Translations under genes and position numbers: made by a program | Notes under the pieces: model-generated | What the model was told of the DNA's origin: nothing | Databases searched by the model: none | Seen by the model: the letters and a program-made list of their open reading frames with translations, nothing else | Shown: one piece after another, positions 17,049-24,740 of the stretch | Layout: every line of letters begins with the position of its first letter | Numbering within the stretch: the stretch's first letter is position 1 | Assembly (NCBI GenBank): GCA_951812575.1 | Contig: OX638322.1 | Span: 2,603,925 to 2,667,924, forward strand | DNA: 64,000 bases | Source: Candidatus Binatia bacterium | Lineage (GTDB): Bacteria > Desulfobacterota > Binatia > Bin18 | Direction: 5' to 3'

Positions 17049-18557
17049 TTACGATGGGGCGACCGTTTTGGGCGAAGCTCGCTGCACCCGAGGCTTGCGG
17101 GCGTAAGGCAGACCGTATTTCTTGAGCTTGCGGATAACCGTGGTGCGGTGAACGCCGAGCGCGTCCGCCATGGCATACACATCGCCCTGGTGCTCCTCAC
17201 AAAATGTCTGCCAGTGTTGCGCTTCCTCAGTCCCGGTCTCTACGACTCGTGGGGGAAGGGCTGTCTGAGAGGAGATGGCCCTTGAACTGTGAATGGTTGG
17301 CATGAGTTCCGGGGGAAGCATCTGGAGCGTGATCTCACCTGTGGTCTGGCCGCTCTCCGAGGCGATCTGCCACACCACGTTCTTGAGCTCACGAATATTA
17401 CCGGGGAAGGGAAGGGCCTGGACCTGTTCTATGAGCTCGGGATGCAGGGTCAGGGCTGTCGTATGCTTTTCGTTAAACTCGGCCATGGTCGCGTTCATCA
17501 AGGCTGGAATATCTTCAGGATGTTCGCGCAAGGGCGGCAGGTCAATCCGGTTCATAGCTAAGCGGTAATACAAATCGTTCCGCAAGGTCTGCTCCTGCAA
17601 CAACGTCTCGGGTTGTCTGTTTGTCGCCGCGAGGAAGCGAACGTCTATTTTCACTGTCTGTTCTGCTCCAAGGCGACGTATCTCTTTGTCCTCTAAAACG
17701 GTCAGCAGCTTGGCCTGCATCTCGACCGGCATGTCGCCAATCTCATCCAAAAAAACAGTCCCGTCTTGACCCATCTCAATGACCCCACGCCGGCCTTTTC
17801 GTTTTGCCCCGGTGAAGGCCCCTTCGGCATAGCCAAACAATTCGGCTTCAATCAGTGAGGCTGGCAGGCTGGCACAGTTGACGTGAATAAAGGGACCGCT
17901 GGAGCGCGCACTCATGGTATGGATGTACTGGGCTAACAGGCTCTTGCCCACGCCGGTTTCACCCGTCAAGAAGATATTCCCCTCTAGGCGAGCCAGGCGG
18001 AGTGCCCGTTCAAAGACTCGGCTCAGGCTTTCGCTCTGGTAGACGATATCCTGACCTAACACGCGAGTGTGGAGGGCGCTGAGCTGTTCTTGATACAGCG
18101 CGGTGCGCTGTTCGAGTTCACCGATTTTTTCTCTGGCAGTGAGCAGGTCAGCCGAGGCCTGGACGGTAAGGACGATGTAGCGCAGCCCTTCCGCTTCATT
18201 CCGGATATAGTGCTCTGCGGACAGGAGTTGGACTCCATTTCCCAGTTGCGCATAGCCATAGCGTGGCTGAGTGGTGTCTGTGACCTGCCCATTCTCCCGG
18301 ACAGCTTCCCAGAATGAGTCCTTGACCCACTCCGGGTTTACACTTGCTTGAATGGCTGGCAGCTTCGCCATTTCCTTCGTCTTGAGACCGACCAACTGAG
18401 CTGGGGTGAGATCGGTGAGTTGGTAAAGCTTGTCATTTGCCCAGACCATTGTCCCAGTCTGATCAATGATAATCACCCCCACATCCAGGGCATTCAAAAA
18501 GGGCGCAAGCGTCAGCTCATCTGGGAAGTACTCGGCCATACGCTCCGTTCTTGGCAC
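17049..18557 (-). CDS. sigma-54-dependent transcriptional activator (PAS, AAA+, Fis-type HTH)
   Basis: This 502-residue enhancer-binding protein has an N-terminal PAS domain (about 15-130), a short coiled linker, and a central AAA+ domain with Walker A GETGVGKS (near 200), the sigma-54-contact loop GAFTGA and Walker B GTVFLDEIGD. The C-terminal Fis-like helix-turn-helix is DVYAMADALGVHRTTVIRKL. There is no receiver domain, so PAS probably senses a ligand or cofactor directly. The start is GTG at 18557; the ATG six codons later has GGAG three bases upstream and is an alternative. The only sigma-54 promoter I found nearby is 16210-16225, its likely target. Confidence 0.93.
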   Translation of the reverse strand: MPRTERMAEYFPDELTLAPFLNALDVGVIIIDQTGTMVWANDKLYQLTDLTPAQLVGLKTKEMAKLPAIQASVNPEWVKDSFWEAVRENGQVTDTTQPRYGYAQLGNGVQLLSAEHYIRNEAEGLRYIVLTVQASADLLTAREKIGELEQRTALYQEQLSALHTRVLGQDIVYQSESLSRVFERALRLARLEGNIFLTGETGVGKSLLAQYIHTMSARSSGPFIHVNCASLPASLIEAELFGYAEGAFTGAKRKGRRGVIEMGQDGTVFLDEIGDMPVEMQAKLLTVLEDKEIRRLGAEQTVKIDVRFLAATNRQPETLLQEQTLRNDLYYRLAMNRIDLPPLREHPEDIPALMNATMAEFNEKHTTALTLHPELIEQVQALPFPGNIRELKNVVWQIASESGQTTGEITLQMLPPELMPTIHSSRAISSQTALPPRVVETGTEEAQHWQTFCEEHQGDVYAMADALGVHRTTVIRKLKKYGLPYARKPRVQRASPKTVAPS

Positions 18558-18622
18558 ATTCCAGCCAGGAGAACAAGCGTAAATACAGGGCTCGAGAGCT
18601 CTTCTAGGAGTCGATTGTCATA

Positions 18623-18635
18623 GTCGAAATTCGAC
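18623..18635. promoter_or_regulatory. palindrome upstream of the activator gene
   Basis: GTCGAA-A-TTCGAC is a perfect 13-base palindrome 66 bases upstream of the activator GTG and could be an operator. It differs from the GTGTGC sites near the sigma-54 promoter, so another regulator may bind it. The remainder of 18558-18836 holds no gene that I can see. Confidence 0.3.
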
Positions 18636-18836
18636 CGCTCAGTGCTCAGCGGGCCGGCGAATTCTCCTGAAACCAGGCGGTGGGATGCTACATTGTCTGC
18701 TCAAAGCCTCTGGACGAGCCCTCCGCTTCGTGCCCGTATCTGAACATGCCTCATCGTTTCTGCGTTGACCGGAGCTCTCTTCCTCAGCTCCGCTTGTCAT
18801 ACGTCAGGCCCCCTGCCCATCATCGATCGCTTTACC

Positions 18837-20069
18837 CTATGGATCACACTCGATATGCAGCTCTTTGAGACCGCGGATCACGGGGTTAATGGCATAGCGA
18901 AAATCGTTCTTGCCCTCGGCCAGACGTATGGTGCCCAGCCGGCTCAGGAGGGCCTCAAAGGCGACTTTTCCTTCCAGGCGCGCCAACGAAGCGCCGAGAC
19001 AGAAATGCACCCCCGCGCCAAAGGCTACGCTCATCCTGGCATTCGGCCGCCGCACGTCAAACCGGTCCGGGTCCGGAAACTGCTCCGCGTCCCGGTTGGC
19101 CGCGCCATACATGACCGCCACCCGGGACCCTTTGGGCAGCCGGACGCCATCCACCTGGGTGTCCTCTTTGACCGTCCGGAACAGACACTGGACCGGAGAT
19201 TCGATCCGCATCGCTTCTTCAACGAAGTTGGGAATCAGGGAAGGGTTTGCCGTCACCAGAGCCAGTTGCTCCGGGTGCTGGAGCAGCAGCGCCAGGCCGC
19301 TACTCAGCAGATTGATCGTGGTGTCGTTACCCCCCAGCAGGATAATATCGATCATGCTGATCAGCTCTTCGGTTGTCAGCGTGCGACCGCCGAATTTCTC
19401 CACCGAGGCCGTCACCATATGGGAGATCAGGTCGTCGCGGGGCGCTGCCCGGCGCGCTTCGATCTGATGAAACAGATAGTGCTGAAACTCCACCGCCAGG
19501 CGCACGCAGGCCAGCTCCCGCTCGTGGCTGATCATGGTCCCGCCCATGCGCTCGATCCGGGCGTCACACCACCGCTTCACTCGGGGAATATCTTCCTCGG
19601 GCAGGCCCATCAGCTCGGCAAAGACGTAGAGCGGAAAGGGTTGGGCAAACTGGCTGACAAACTCGATCTCGTTACTCTCAAGGCAGGCGTCAATCAAACG
19701 GTTGGCGATCTCCTGTAAGCGGGGTTCGAGCTTTTTTACGCTCTGGGCGGAGAAGGGCCGGTTGACCACACTCCGATAGCCGGTGTGCTCGGGTGGGTCG
19801 GCCTTACTGAGGACGTTGACGTCCGGCCAGCCCTGAGCCTCAATCTCCCGAATCTCCGGGGTATCGCGGGTGAGTCCTTCGGTGAGGCCGTGAACCGAGA
19901 ATAGCTCCGGATGCATCAAGACATACTCGACATCGCGGAAACGGGTCGCGATGAACATGGGGGTGTCAGGCAGTTGATAGACGCCCCGCCGCCGCAGTTC
20001 GGCGAAGACCGCGTAGGGGTCTTCCAACACCTCAGGTACGAAGGGGTCTAAATTCATCTGGTTCGGCAT
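18837..20069 (-). CDS. cytochrome P450
   Basis: The frame is open much further 5', but the start is placed at the second ATG of MMPNQMNLDP because GGGGAGGA lies directly before it, giving 410 residues. Motifs are the I-helix IILLGGNDTTIN, the ExxR region ending EEAMRIESP, the meander PDRFDVRRP and the heme loop FGAGVHFCLGASLARLE. No redox partner gene is nearby. The upstream extension of the open frame is translated transposase remnant and should not be part of the protein. Confidence 0.92.
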   Translation of the reverse strand: MPNQMNLDPFVPEVLEDPYAVFAELRRRGVYQLPDTPMFIATRFRDVEYVLMHPELFSVHGLTEGLTRDTPEIREIEAQGWPDVNVLSKADPPEHTGYRSVVNRPFSAQSVKKLEPRLQEIANRLIDACLESNEIEFVSQFAQPFPLYVFAELMGLPEEDIPRVKRWCDARIERMGGTMISHERELACVRLAVEFQHYLFHQIEARRAAPRDDLISHMVTASVEKFGGRTLTTEELISMIDIILLGGNDTTINLLSSGLALLLQHPEQLALVTANPSLIPNFVEEAMRIESPVQCLFRTVKEDTQVDGVRLPKGSRVAVMYGAANRDAEQFPDPDRFDVRRPNARMSVAFGAGVHFCLGASLARLEGKVAFEALLSRLGTIRLAEGKNDFRYAINPVIRGLKELHIECDP

Positions 20070-20072
20070 CAT

Positions 20073-20532
20073 TCCTCCCCGCAGGATAAACGATTCGGTC
20101 GCGGCCCGCCTTGATATGGGCTCGCTGCTGACGACTCGTGTTGACGTTGGTACACGGGGCAACCCCCTGTGGTTGCCCGGCGGGGGGCGGGGGGTGTCCG
20201 GGCGGATGGAGGGGCGGGCAGGCACGGAGGCCGGGGGATAGGGGCGATCCCGCCTCGGGTAGCCGAATGGTGATAATGCCGTGGATGTGGTTGGGCATGA
20301 CGATGAAGGCGTCGGTTTCAATGCCGGGATAATACAGCGGCAATTCATCCCACATCCCCCGCACCATTTGACCGGCCTCGTTTAATACCATCTCACCATC
20401 CGCAATATCGCCAAACAGATATTCGTGATTTTGGGTGCAAATAGTGACAAAATACGCTCCCGGCTGCGCATAATCGTGGCCCTGCAAACGGATAGACCGG
20501 CGATGATGTTGGGCTGGGTCGTATGTCATCAT
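20073..20532 (-). pseudogene. truncated REP-associated tyrosine transposase (RAYT, IS200-like)
   Basis: From ATG 20532 the frame reads HHRRSIRLQGHDYAQPGAYF then VTICTQNHEYLFG and AFIVMPNHIHGII, the conserved start of Y1/RAYT transposases including the HxH-like motif. The family's second half, with the catalytic Tyr helix and the ending usually found 80-100 residues later, is absent. The frame runs into the P450 leader instead. The product would be about 150 residues of a normal 200-250, so it is almost certainly inactive. It lies between two copies of a REP hairpin in opposite orientation. Confidence 0.75.
20157..20178. repeat. REP hairpin, copy 1
   Basis: GGGCAACC-CCCTGT-GGTTGCCC forms an 8-bp stem with a 6-base loop. 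The 22 bases are the exact reverse complement of 20547-20568. It lies inside the transposase frame, where its translation reads GQPQGVAP. Confidence 0.7.
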
Positions 20533-20546
20533 TTGATAGGGCAGGA

Positions 20547-20568
20547 GGGCAACCACAGGGGGTTGCCC
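20547..20568. repeat. REP hairpin, copy 2 (inverted)
   Basis: GGGCAACC-ACAGGG-GGTTGCCC is followed by CTAC and sits just upstream of the transposase start. Together with copy 1 it brackets the 5' part of the transposase, as expected for a RAYT with its own REP substrates. Confidence 0.7.
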
Positions 20569-20591
20569 CTACAGAGGAATTGTCTCCTCAG

Positions 20592-21257
20592 CTATTCCCG
20601 AGAAAACGGTGTTCCCCAGGCATCCGTAAACGCCAATTCTTCTACCGACCGCCGCGAGATCGGCCCGTGCCCGCGCAAGACGGGATAGCCAATCGGCACG
20701 ACTGCCGCCGTTCCCCACGGATCGGGAATCCCCAAGAGGGTGCGAACCTCCGGCTCTTCCATACACAGCAGCGTCGTCAGCACACACCCCAGACCCTCGG
20801 CCCGGCAGGCAAGCAGGAGGTTTTCTACTGCCGGGTAGATCGACCCGCCGCCAACAACGGACAGTCTGTCAAGCTTCGCATCGGTGACGGCAAGCCCTTC
20901 CGGGTTAAAACACACGACCAGCAGCACCGGCGTCTCGCCAAAATGTTCCACCAGGTAGTTGCTGGCGTGGATCGTCCGCTCGGCTCTTCTGCGTTCCTCC
21001 TCAGAGGCGCCGGCCAACCGCTCCATATACGATTTAAGATAGGGAAGTGTGACCTGCTTATACAATTCGCCGAGACGCCGTTTACGGGCAGGGTCTTTGA
21101 CCACAATGATCCGCCAGGCCTGGCGGTTGCCGCCAGTCGGTGCCCAGGTGGCGGCTTCGAGGACCCGGTAGAGCACGTCTTCTGGAATCGGGTCCGGGCG
21201 GAGCCGCCGTACGGCCCGTAAGGTCCGCATCGCTTCATAGAGATCGATTGTCGCCAT
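20592..21257 (-). CDS. nitroreductase-family FMN oxidoreductase
   Basis: The 221-residue protein starts MATIDLYEAMRTLRAVRRL, with the FMN-phosphate-binding Arg residues, and continues WAPTGGNRQAWR, the core nitroreductase fold motif. A C-terminal LGIPDPWGTAAVVPIGYP is typical of the NADH-dependent NfnB-like or dehalogenase-like branch. GGAGG precedes the ATG, which overlaps the stop of the truncated serine hydrolase (TAATG). Substrates may be nitroaromatics, quinones or enones; this is not decidable here. Confidence 0.9.
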   Translation of the reverse strand: MATIDLYEAMRTLRAVRRLRPDPIPEDVLYRVLEAATWAPTGGNRQAWRIIVVKDPARKRRLGELYKQVTLPYLKSYMERLAGASEEERRRAERTIHASNYLVEHFGETPVLLVVCFNPEGLAVTDAKLDRLSVVGGGSIYPAVENLLLACRAEGLGCVLTTLLCMEEPEVRTLLGIPDPWGTAAVVPIGYPVLRGHGPISRRSVEELAFTDAWGTPFSRE

Positions 21258-21520
21258 TATATCCTCCGGGTTCTGGTAACGCCTGTCATCGTTTGCAGCG
21301 CAGCATAGGTCGCCGCGATAATCCGCGCCGAGCGCTGATCGCCCAGCGTGCTGTCACCCATTTTGTTCATCGCATAGGCGATCGAGGTGCGGGTATCGGG
21401 ATCGACCACGGTAATAGACCCGCCCCAGCCGCCCCAGTAGAAGGCACCGGGGCTCGGCGTGAACGGAATCCGTGGGTTCATCAAGCCAAAGCCCATGCCG
21501 AACAGCATCCACACGCCGAG
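21257..21520 (-). pseudogene. C-terminal fragment of a serine hydrolase (near-identical copy of 24746-24973)
   Basis: About 76 residues from LVLGVWMLFGMGFGLMNP to ARIIAATYAALQ match the C-terminus of the serine hydrolase at 24731-25873. The 228 bases 21293-21520 align to 24746-24973 without gaps and with five differences that I counted. The N-terminal nine tenths, including the SxxK nucleophile, is missing. It keeps a TAATG junction with the nitroreductase start, so a full serine hydrolase gene may once have preceded nitroreductase in an operon. The 148 bases from 21521 to 21668 hold nothing recognisable. Confidence 0.85.
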
Positions 21521-21668
21521 TACCAGTCCACCAGGTGCCGGGTTCGACAAGTTTTTGCTACAAGAGAGTATGCGCTTCGTTCATGCCCACCCGGACAGGA
21601 CAGGAGGCATTTGTATAGGAAACGCCAACCATCAAGACACTTCCATCGCTCTCTCAACCAAAGAACTC

Positions 21669-22487
21669 CTAGGTGGTGCCCCTGGCGGACTCCTCCTTTA
21701 AGTAGCTGTCGTCCTGGCCGGCGTAAATAATGCCGTGGTTGTGGCCGCTGTGGACCTCCGTTCCCTTTAAGACTGCGGTTTTTCGCCTAAACTCAAACTT
21801 CACACCGTCGTTCAATATTTTTCCAACGTTCTCATACTGCCAGGCACTCACCGTCTTCGCGTGCGGACGTTCAGCCACGGTATCGAACCATGCCCTGACC
21901 TTGGGGTGCTTCTTCCACACCCCGTCCGGAATGATCTTCCCCGCGTCATGGGAAACGAGATCCTGGTAGGCGGCCAGGTCCGCATAGCTGATCTTGTCGC
22001 CGCACACATAAGCACGGTCTTTGAGCCAGTAGGCCTCCAGGAGGTCAAGGGACTCGTACAGAATATAGCGCCCTTTCTTTATCTCCGCAGAGAAGTCCTT
22101 ATCGTCCCCGTAGATCATGGGGGCGAAGATCGTCCAGTGGAACGCGCCTCCGCCGAGGCGGAGCGTGTAGGCGTACCATTGCAGACACTGCTGAATAAGC
22201 CCTCTCTGCTGGGTGTCGCGCCCGAACCAGTGGTCGGGACATTGAAACTTCTCGTTCAGGTAGAACGCAATGGCCGCACTCTCCCAGATCACGAAGTCGC
22301 CATCCACGAGAATCGGCACCTGCCCGGTCGGGTTGTACTTGTCCCGGAACTCCGGTCGCTCGTTGATATCGGTGGTGATATCGACCAACTCGGCTTCAAA
22401 GGGAATATCATTCTCCAGCATGAATTGATGCGCCGCGCGGCACGGCTGCGACGCGGGATGATGAAGGTAACGCAAGGTTGTGCTCAT
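21669..22487 (-). CDS. glutathione S-transferase family protein
   Basis: This 272-residue two-domain GST has a thioredoxin-like N-terminal half with LRYLHHPASQPCRA (catalytic Ser position), NPTGQVPILVDGDFVIWESAAIA (cis-Pro and glutathione gamma-Glu site, E-S) and an all-helical C-terminal half with KISYADLAAYQ. It resembles theta-class and dichloromethane-dehalogenase-like GSTs. GGAGG is eight bases before the ATG. It is the first gene of a short minus-strand group that ends with nitroreductase. Confidence 0.88.
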   Translation of the reverse strand: MSTTLRYLHHPASQPCRAAHQFMLENDIPFEAELVDITTDINERPEFRDKYNPTGQVPILVDGDFVIWESAAIAFYLNEKFQCPDHWFGRDTQQRGLIQQCLQWYAYTLRLGGGAFHWTIFAPMIYGDDKDFSAEIKKGRYILYESLDLLEAYWLKDRAYVCGDKISYADLAAYQDLVSHDAGKIIPDGVWKKHPKVRAWFDTVAERPHAKTVSAWQYENVGKILNDGVKFEFRRKTAVLKGTEVHSGHNHGIIYAGQDDSYLKEESARGTT

Positions 22488-22677
22488 GGTAAGCTCCTCC
22501 GTCCTCTGGTGGGGTCAATGGGTTCATAGACTCGGCCCCTTGCGAGGCATTGTCGCCTTGTGAAGCGGCTTGTCAAGAGGTAAACCCAACACGAGCGCAT
22601 TTGCACGGCGGGATTTCCTGGTTTATTGAAATGACTGATAAACGAAGCACAATTTCGAGAGAGGAGGGTTCATTCCA

Positions 22678-23769
22678 ATGACGCTTTACGCAGATTCTCG
22701 CTACCCCGTTTCTCCCACGATTGAAGCCTTACACGTTGACGAAATGCAGTCCTATACGCGCAGCGGTACCTGGGGCACCGCAGCCCAGAGAACCGCTATT
22801 GCTGCCACTGCACGTATCGCGCAATGCGAACAGGGCTTACAAGAAGCGGTCGACGGTGAGAAGCTGGCGGCGCAGGCCAAACTCCCTGACGCGGCAGTGC
22901 GATTGGCGCGCGCGGTGGCGGTTGATTCGCACAACATCGACCGCCAGTTCTGCCAGGACATACAAGCTCAGGGTGTGAGCGAGGGCGCGTATGTTGAAAT
23001 CGTCGCGCTGGTGTCGCGCCTCTCCAATCTTGACGTCTTTGCCCGCGGTCTCGGCCTACCACCCCGAAAATTACTGGAGCCCGCCGACGGTACGCTCCCC
23101 TCTTTCGAACGCCCGGCTGAAGCCGTCGATGAGGGCTTCTTTACCGCCAGCGTCCCCAGCGCTCCGGCAGGTGGCGCATTGGCCCAATCGTTATACGGCG
23201 AAAGTCCGGCGGGGAATATTTTCCGCGCCGTGAGCCTCGTCCCTGATGAAGCCCGCCGCGTGATTGGCCTGGTCAGTCAGCAGTATTTCGGAGCTGAGCA
23301 TTTGCTCGATTTTCACGCCACATCAGACCACGCCCTTTCGCGAGCCCAAATAGAACTCGTCGCCACCAAGGTGTCGGAACAAAACCAGTGCTTCTACTGA
23401 ACCACGTGGCATGCCCATCTGCTCCGGGAGAGCGGAAGAGCTCACAATCGAAGCTACGAGTTAGCTGGCGCGATCGATGCACGTATTGACAGCGGTGTGG
23501 AACACGGGTGCGAGCTCGTGCGATTCGCCGCTGCTTTGATGAAACCCGATACCACAGAACTGGCGACAGCACGTGATGCCATCGCCGAGCGACTAGGTCC
23601 CGATGCGGTCACGACGGCGTCGATCATCGGCGGCAACTTCAGCATGCTGGACCGCGTCGCCAATGCGATTGGCATCAGCGTCGATGCGATGGTCGTGCAA
23701 CCCACCGCGGATTTTCGGGAAGCGCTGGGGATCAACACGTTCCCATCTGCGGTGAATACCCTCGGATAA
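22678..23769 (+). CDS. AhpD / carboxymuconolactone-decarboxylase-like protein, probable selenoprotein (in-frame TGA = Sec241)
   Basis: From ATG 22678 (GAGGAGGG upstream) the frame meets TGA at 23398-23400 and then stays open to TAA, giving 363 residues if TGA is decoded. The flanking residues are E226-x11-C238-F-Y-U241-T-T-W-H245, which reproduces the E-x11-C-xx-C-xxx-H active site of AhpD with Sec at the second cysteine. An N-terminal CMD-like half (about 35-130) lacks this motif. A hairpin at 23418-23436 fits a bacterial SECIS. Family members reduce peroxides or disulfides through a CxxC couple. Downstream residues through LGINTFPSAVNTLG keep coding character. A possible promoter is TTGCAC (22601) with TATTGA 17 bases on. 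A nonsense mutation or Cys-to-stop error is the alternative. Confidence 0.8.
23418..23436 (+). other. SECIS-like hairpin downstream of the in-frame TGA
   Basis: TCTGCTC (23418-23424) pairs with GAGCGGA (23430-23436) in a 7-bp stem with one G-T pair and the 5-base loop CGGGA. The loop begins 25 bases after the TGA, inside the 16-37 base window known for bacterial SECIS elements, and has G at its second position, as the bacterial consensus asks. Confidence 0.65.
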
Positions 23770-23784
23770 GGCGCTGCATCGTGT

Positions 23785-23810
23785 GAGGGCTCCGGAGAGC
23801 CCTCCTTTTT
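23785..23810 (+). terminator. intrinsic terminator
   Basis: GAGGGCTC-CGGA-GAGCCCTC forms a perfect 8-bp GC-rich stem followed by CTTTTT, 16 bases after the stop of the AhpD-like gene. The placement supports translation of the full frame past the TGA, because the transcript ends just after the downstream stop. Confidence 0.85.
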
Positions 23811-23825
23811 ATTGATTGGTTCTGC

Positions 23826-24740
23826 TCAGAACGGCACTGGAACGTCCGGGTCGGAGGTATCAAGCAAAGGGATGGGTGTGTCAGGCGCTAAGCGTTTATG
23901 CGCCACGACCCAGTCCTTTTGCCACTGCGGGTCTTCGTCACAACGCGGGTTGTGCCCTGGGCGCATGGCGCGTAACAGAGAGGGACCAACGTTCCAGAGG
24001 AGGGCGCCCATCTCTCGCGCGAGTTCGCGCATCGTACTGGGCCGTCCCCACAGACCGTCCTTGCGCAGCGCTTCCCGCATGGCGATGAGGCCGTAGCCGA
24101 GCACATGAAAACTGCCGTGCAGGACGCCGATTGCCCGTTTCAGATAGCGGCCCGAACAGGCCATATAGGTATCATAGGCGACGGTTTTGTGCTCCGTTTC
24201 CTCGACCATATGCATCACCCAGAACGAGGAAACCCACGGGCAATTGCCGCCCCACAGCACCCAGCGTTTTGTGGTCATCCAGCGGGTAAAGCCCGCCGTC
24301 ATGGTCTCGAACCCGGCGTTATAGGCGAGCTGGGTTTCAAGGCTCCGCGCTTGCAGACGGGCGTAAGACCGCTCCATACGCTGCTCGATTTCGGCCAACT
24401 CGGGATAGCCGTTTTTCTTGATAAGTTCGTTGAGCCGCCGGTGACAGGCGTAGTGACGAGACTCCTGGCCGCAGAACCCTTTGATGTCTTTTCGAAGACG
24501 TTCCTCCCGAATGAGCGGCAGCGCCCGCCGGATCGACTTGATCAAATAGGGTTCAAGATACGGCATGGTCAACGAAAAGCCGTTAAACATATGCGATCTG
24601 ACCACGGAGTTCCTGGCCCACCTGGGGTCGAGATCGTCGGGAAAGTCGAAGTTGAACGCCCTGACAACGATCTCATCGACGGGCTTGGGCTCGTAGCGGT
24701 AGTTCGGATTGGGCGCTACTGCCTGGGTCATCACCGGCAT
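23826..24740 (-). CDS. PF10118 metal-dependent hydrolase (second intact copy)
   Basis: The 304-residue protein has the family pattern FNFDFPDDLDPRW, GQESRHYACHRRLNEL and HMVEETEHKTVAYDTY with E/H metal ligands. It is about half identical to 15073-15954 and has the same helical layout. The ATG at 24740 overlaps the end of the serine hydrolase; a second ATG at 24731 sits in a TGATG junction with AAGGA upstream and may be the real start. Coupling to a serine hydrolase suggests a joint pathway, but the reaction is unknown. Confidence 0.85.
   Translation of the reverse strand: MPVMTQAVAPNPNYRYEPKPVDEIVVRAFNFDFPDDLDPRWARNSVVRSHMFNGFSLTMPYLEPYLIKSIRRALPLIREERLRKDIKGFCGQESRHYACHRRLNELIKKNGYPELAEIEQRMERSYARLQARSLETQLAYNAGFETMTAGFTRWMTTKRWVLWGGNCPWVSSFWVMHMVEETEHKTVAYDTYMACSGRYLKRAIGVLHGSFHVLGYGLIAMREALRKDGLWGRPSTMRELAREMGALLWNVGPSLLRAMRPGHNPRCDEDPQWQKDWVVAHKRLAPDTPIPLLDTSDPDVPVPF

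Noticed and set aside
18765..19718. 317-codon open frame on the plus strand
   Set aside because: Antisense to the P450 gene at 18837-20069, whose heme loop and I-helix are unambiguous.
20070..20348. Long N-terminal extension of the P450 at 18837
   Set aside because: It is Pro/Ser/Arg-rich out-of-frame reading through the transposase remnant; a strong ribosome site lies directly before ATG 20069.
23398..23400. TGA as a simple nonsense mutation making two gene pieces
   Set aside because: Not excluded, but less likely: the frame is preserved on both sides, the codon sits exactly at the redox cysteine, a SECIS-like hairpin follows at the right distance, and the terminator lies after the downstream stop.
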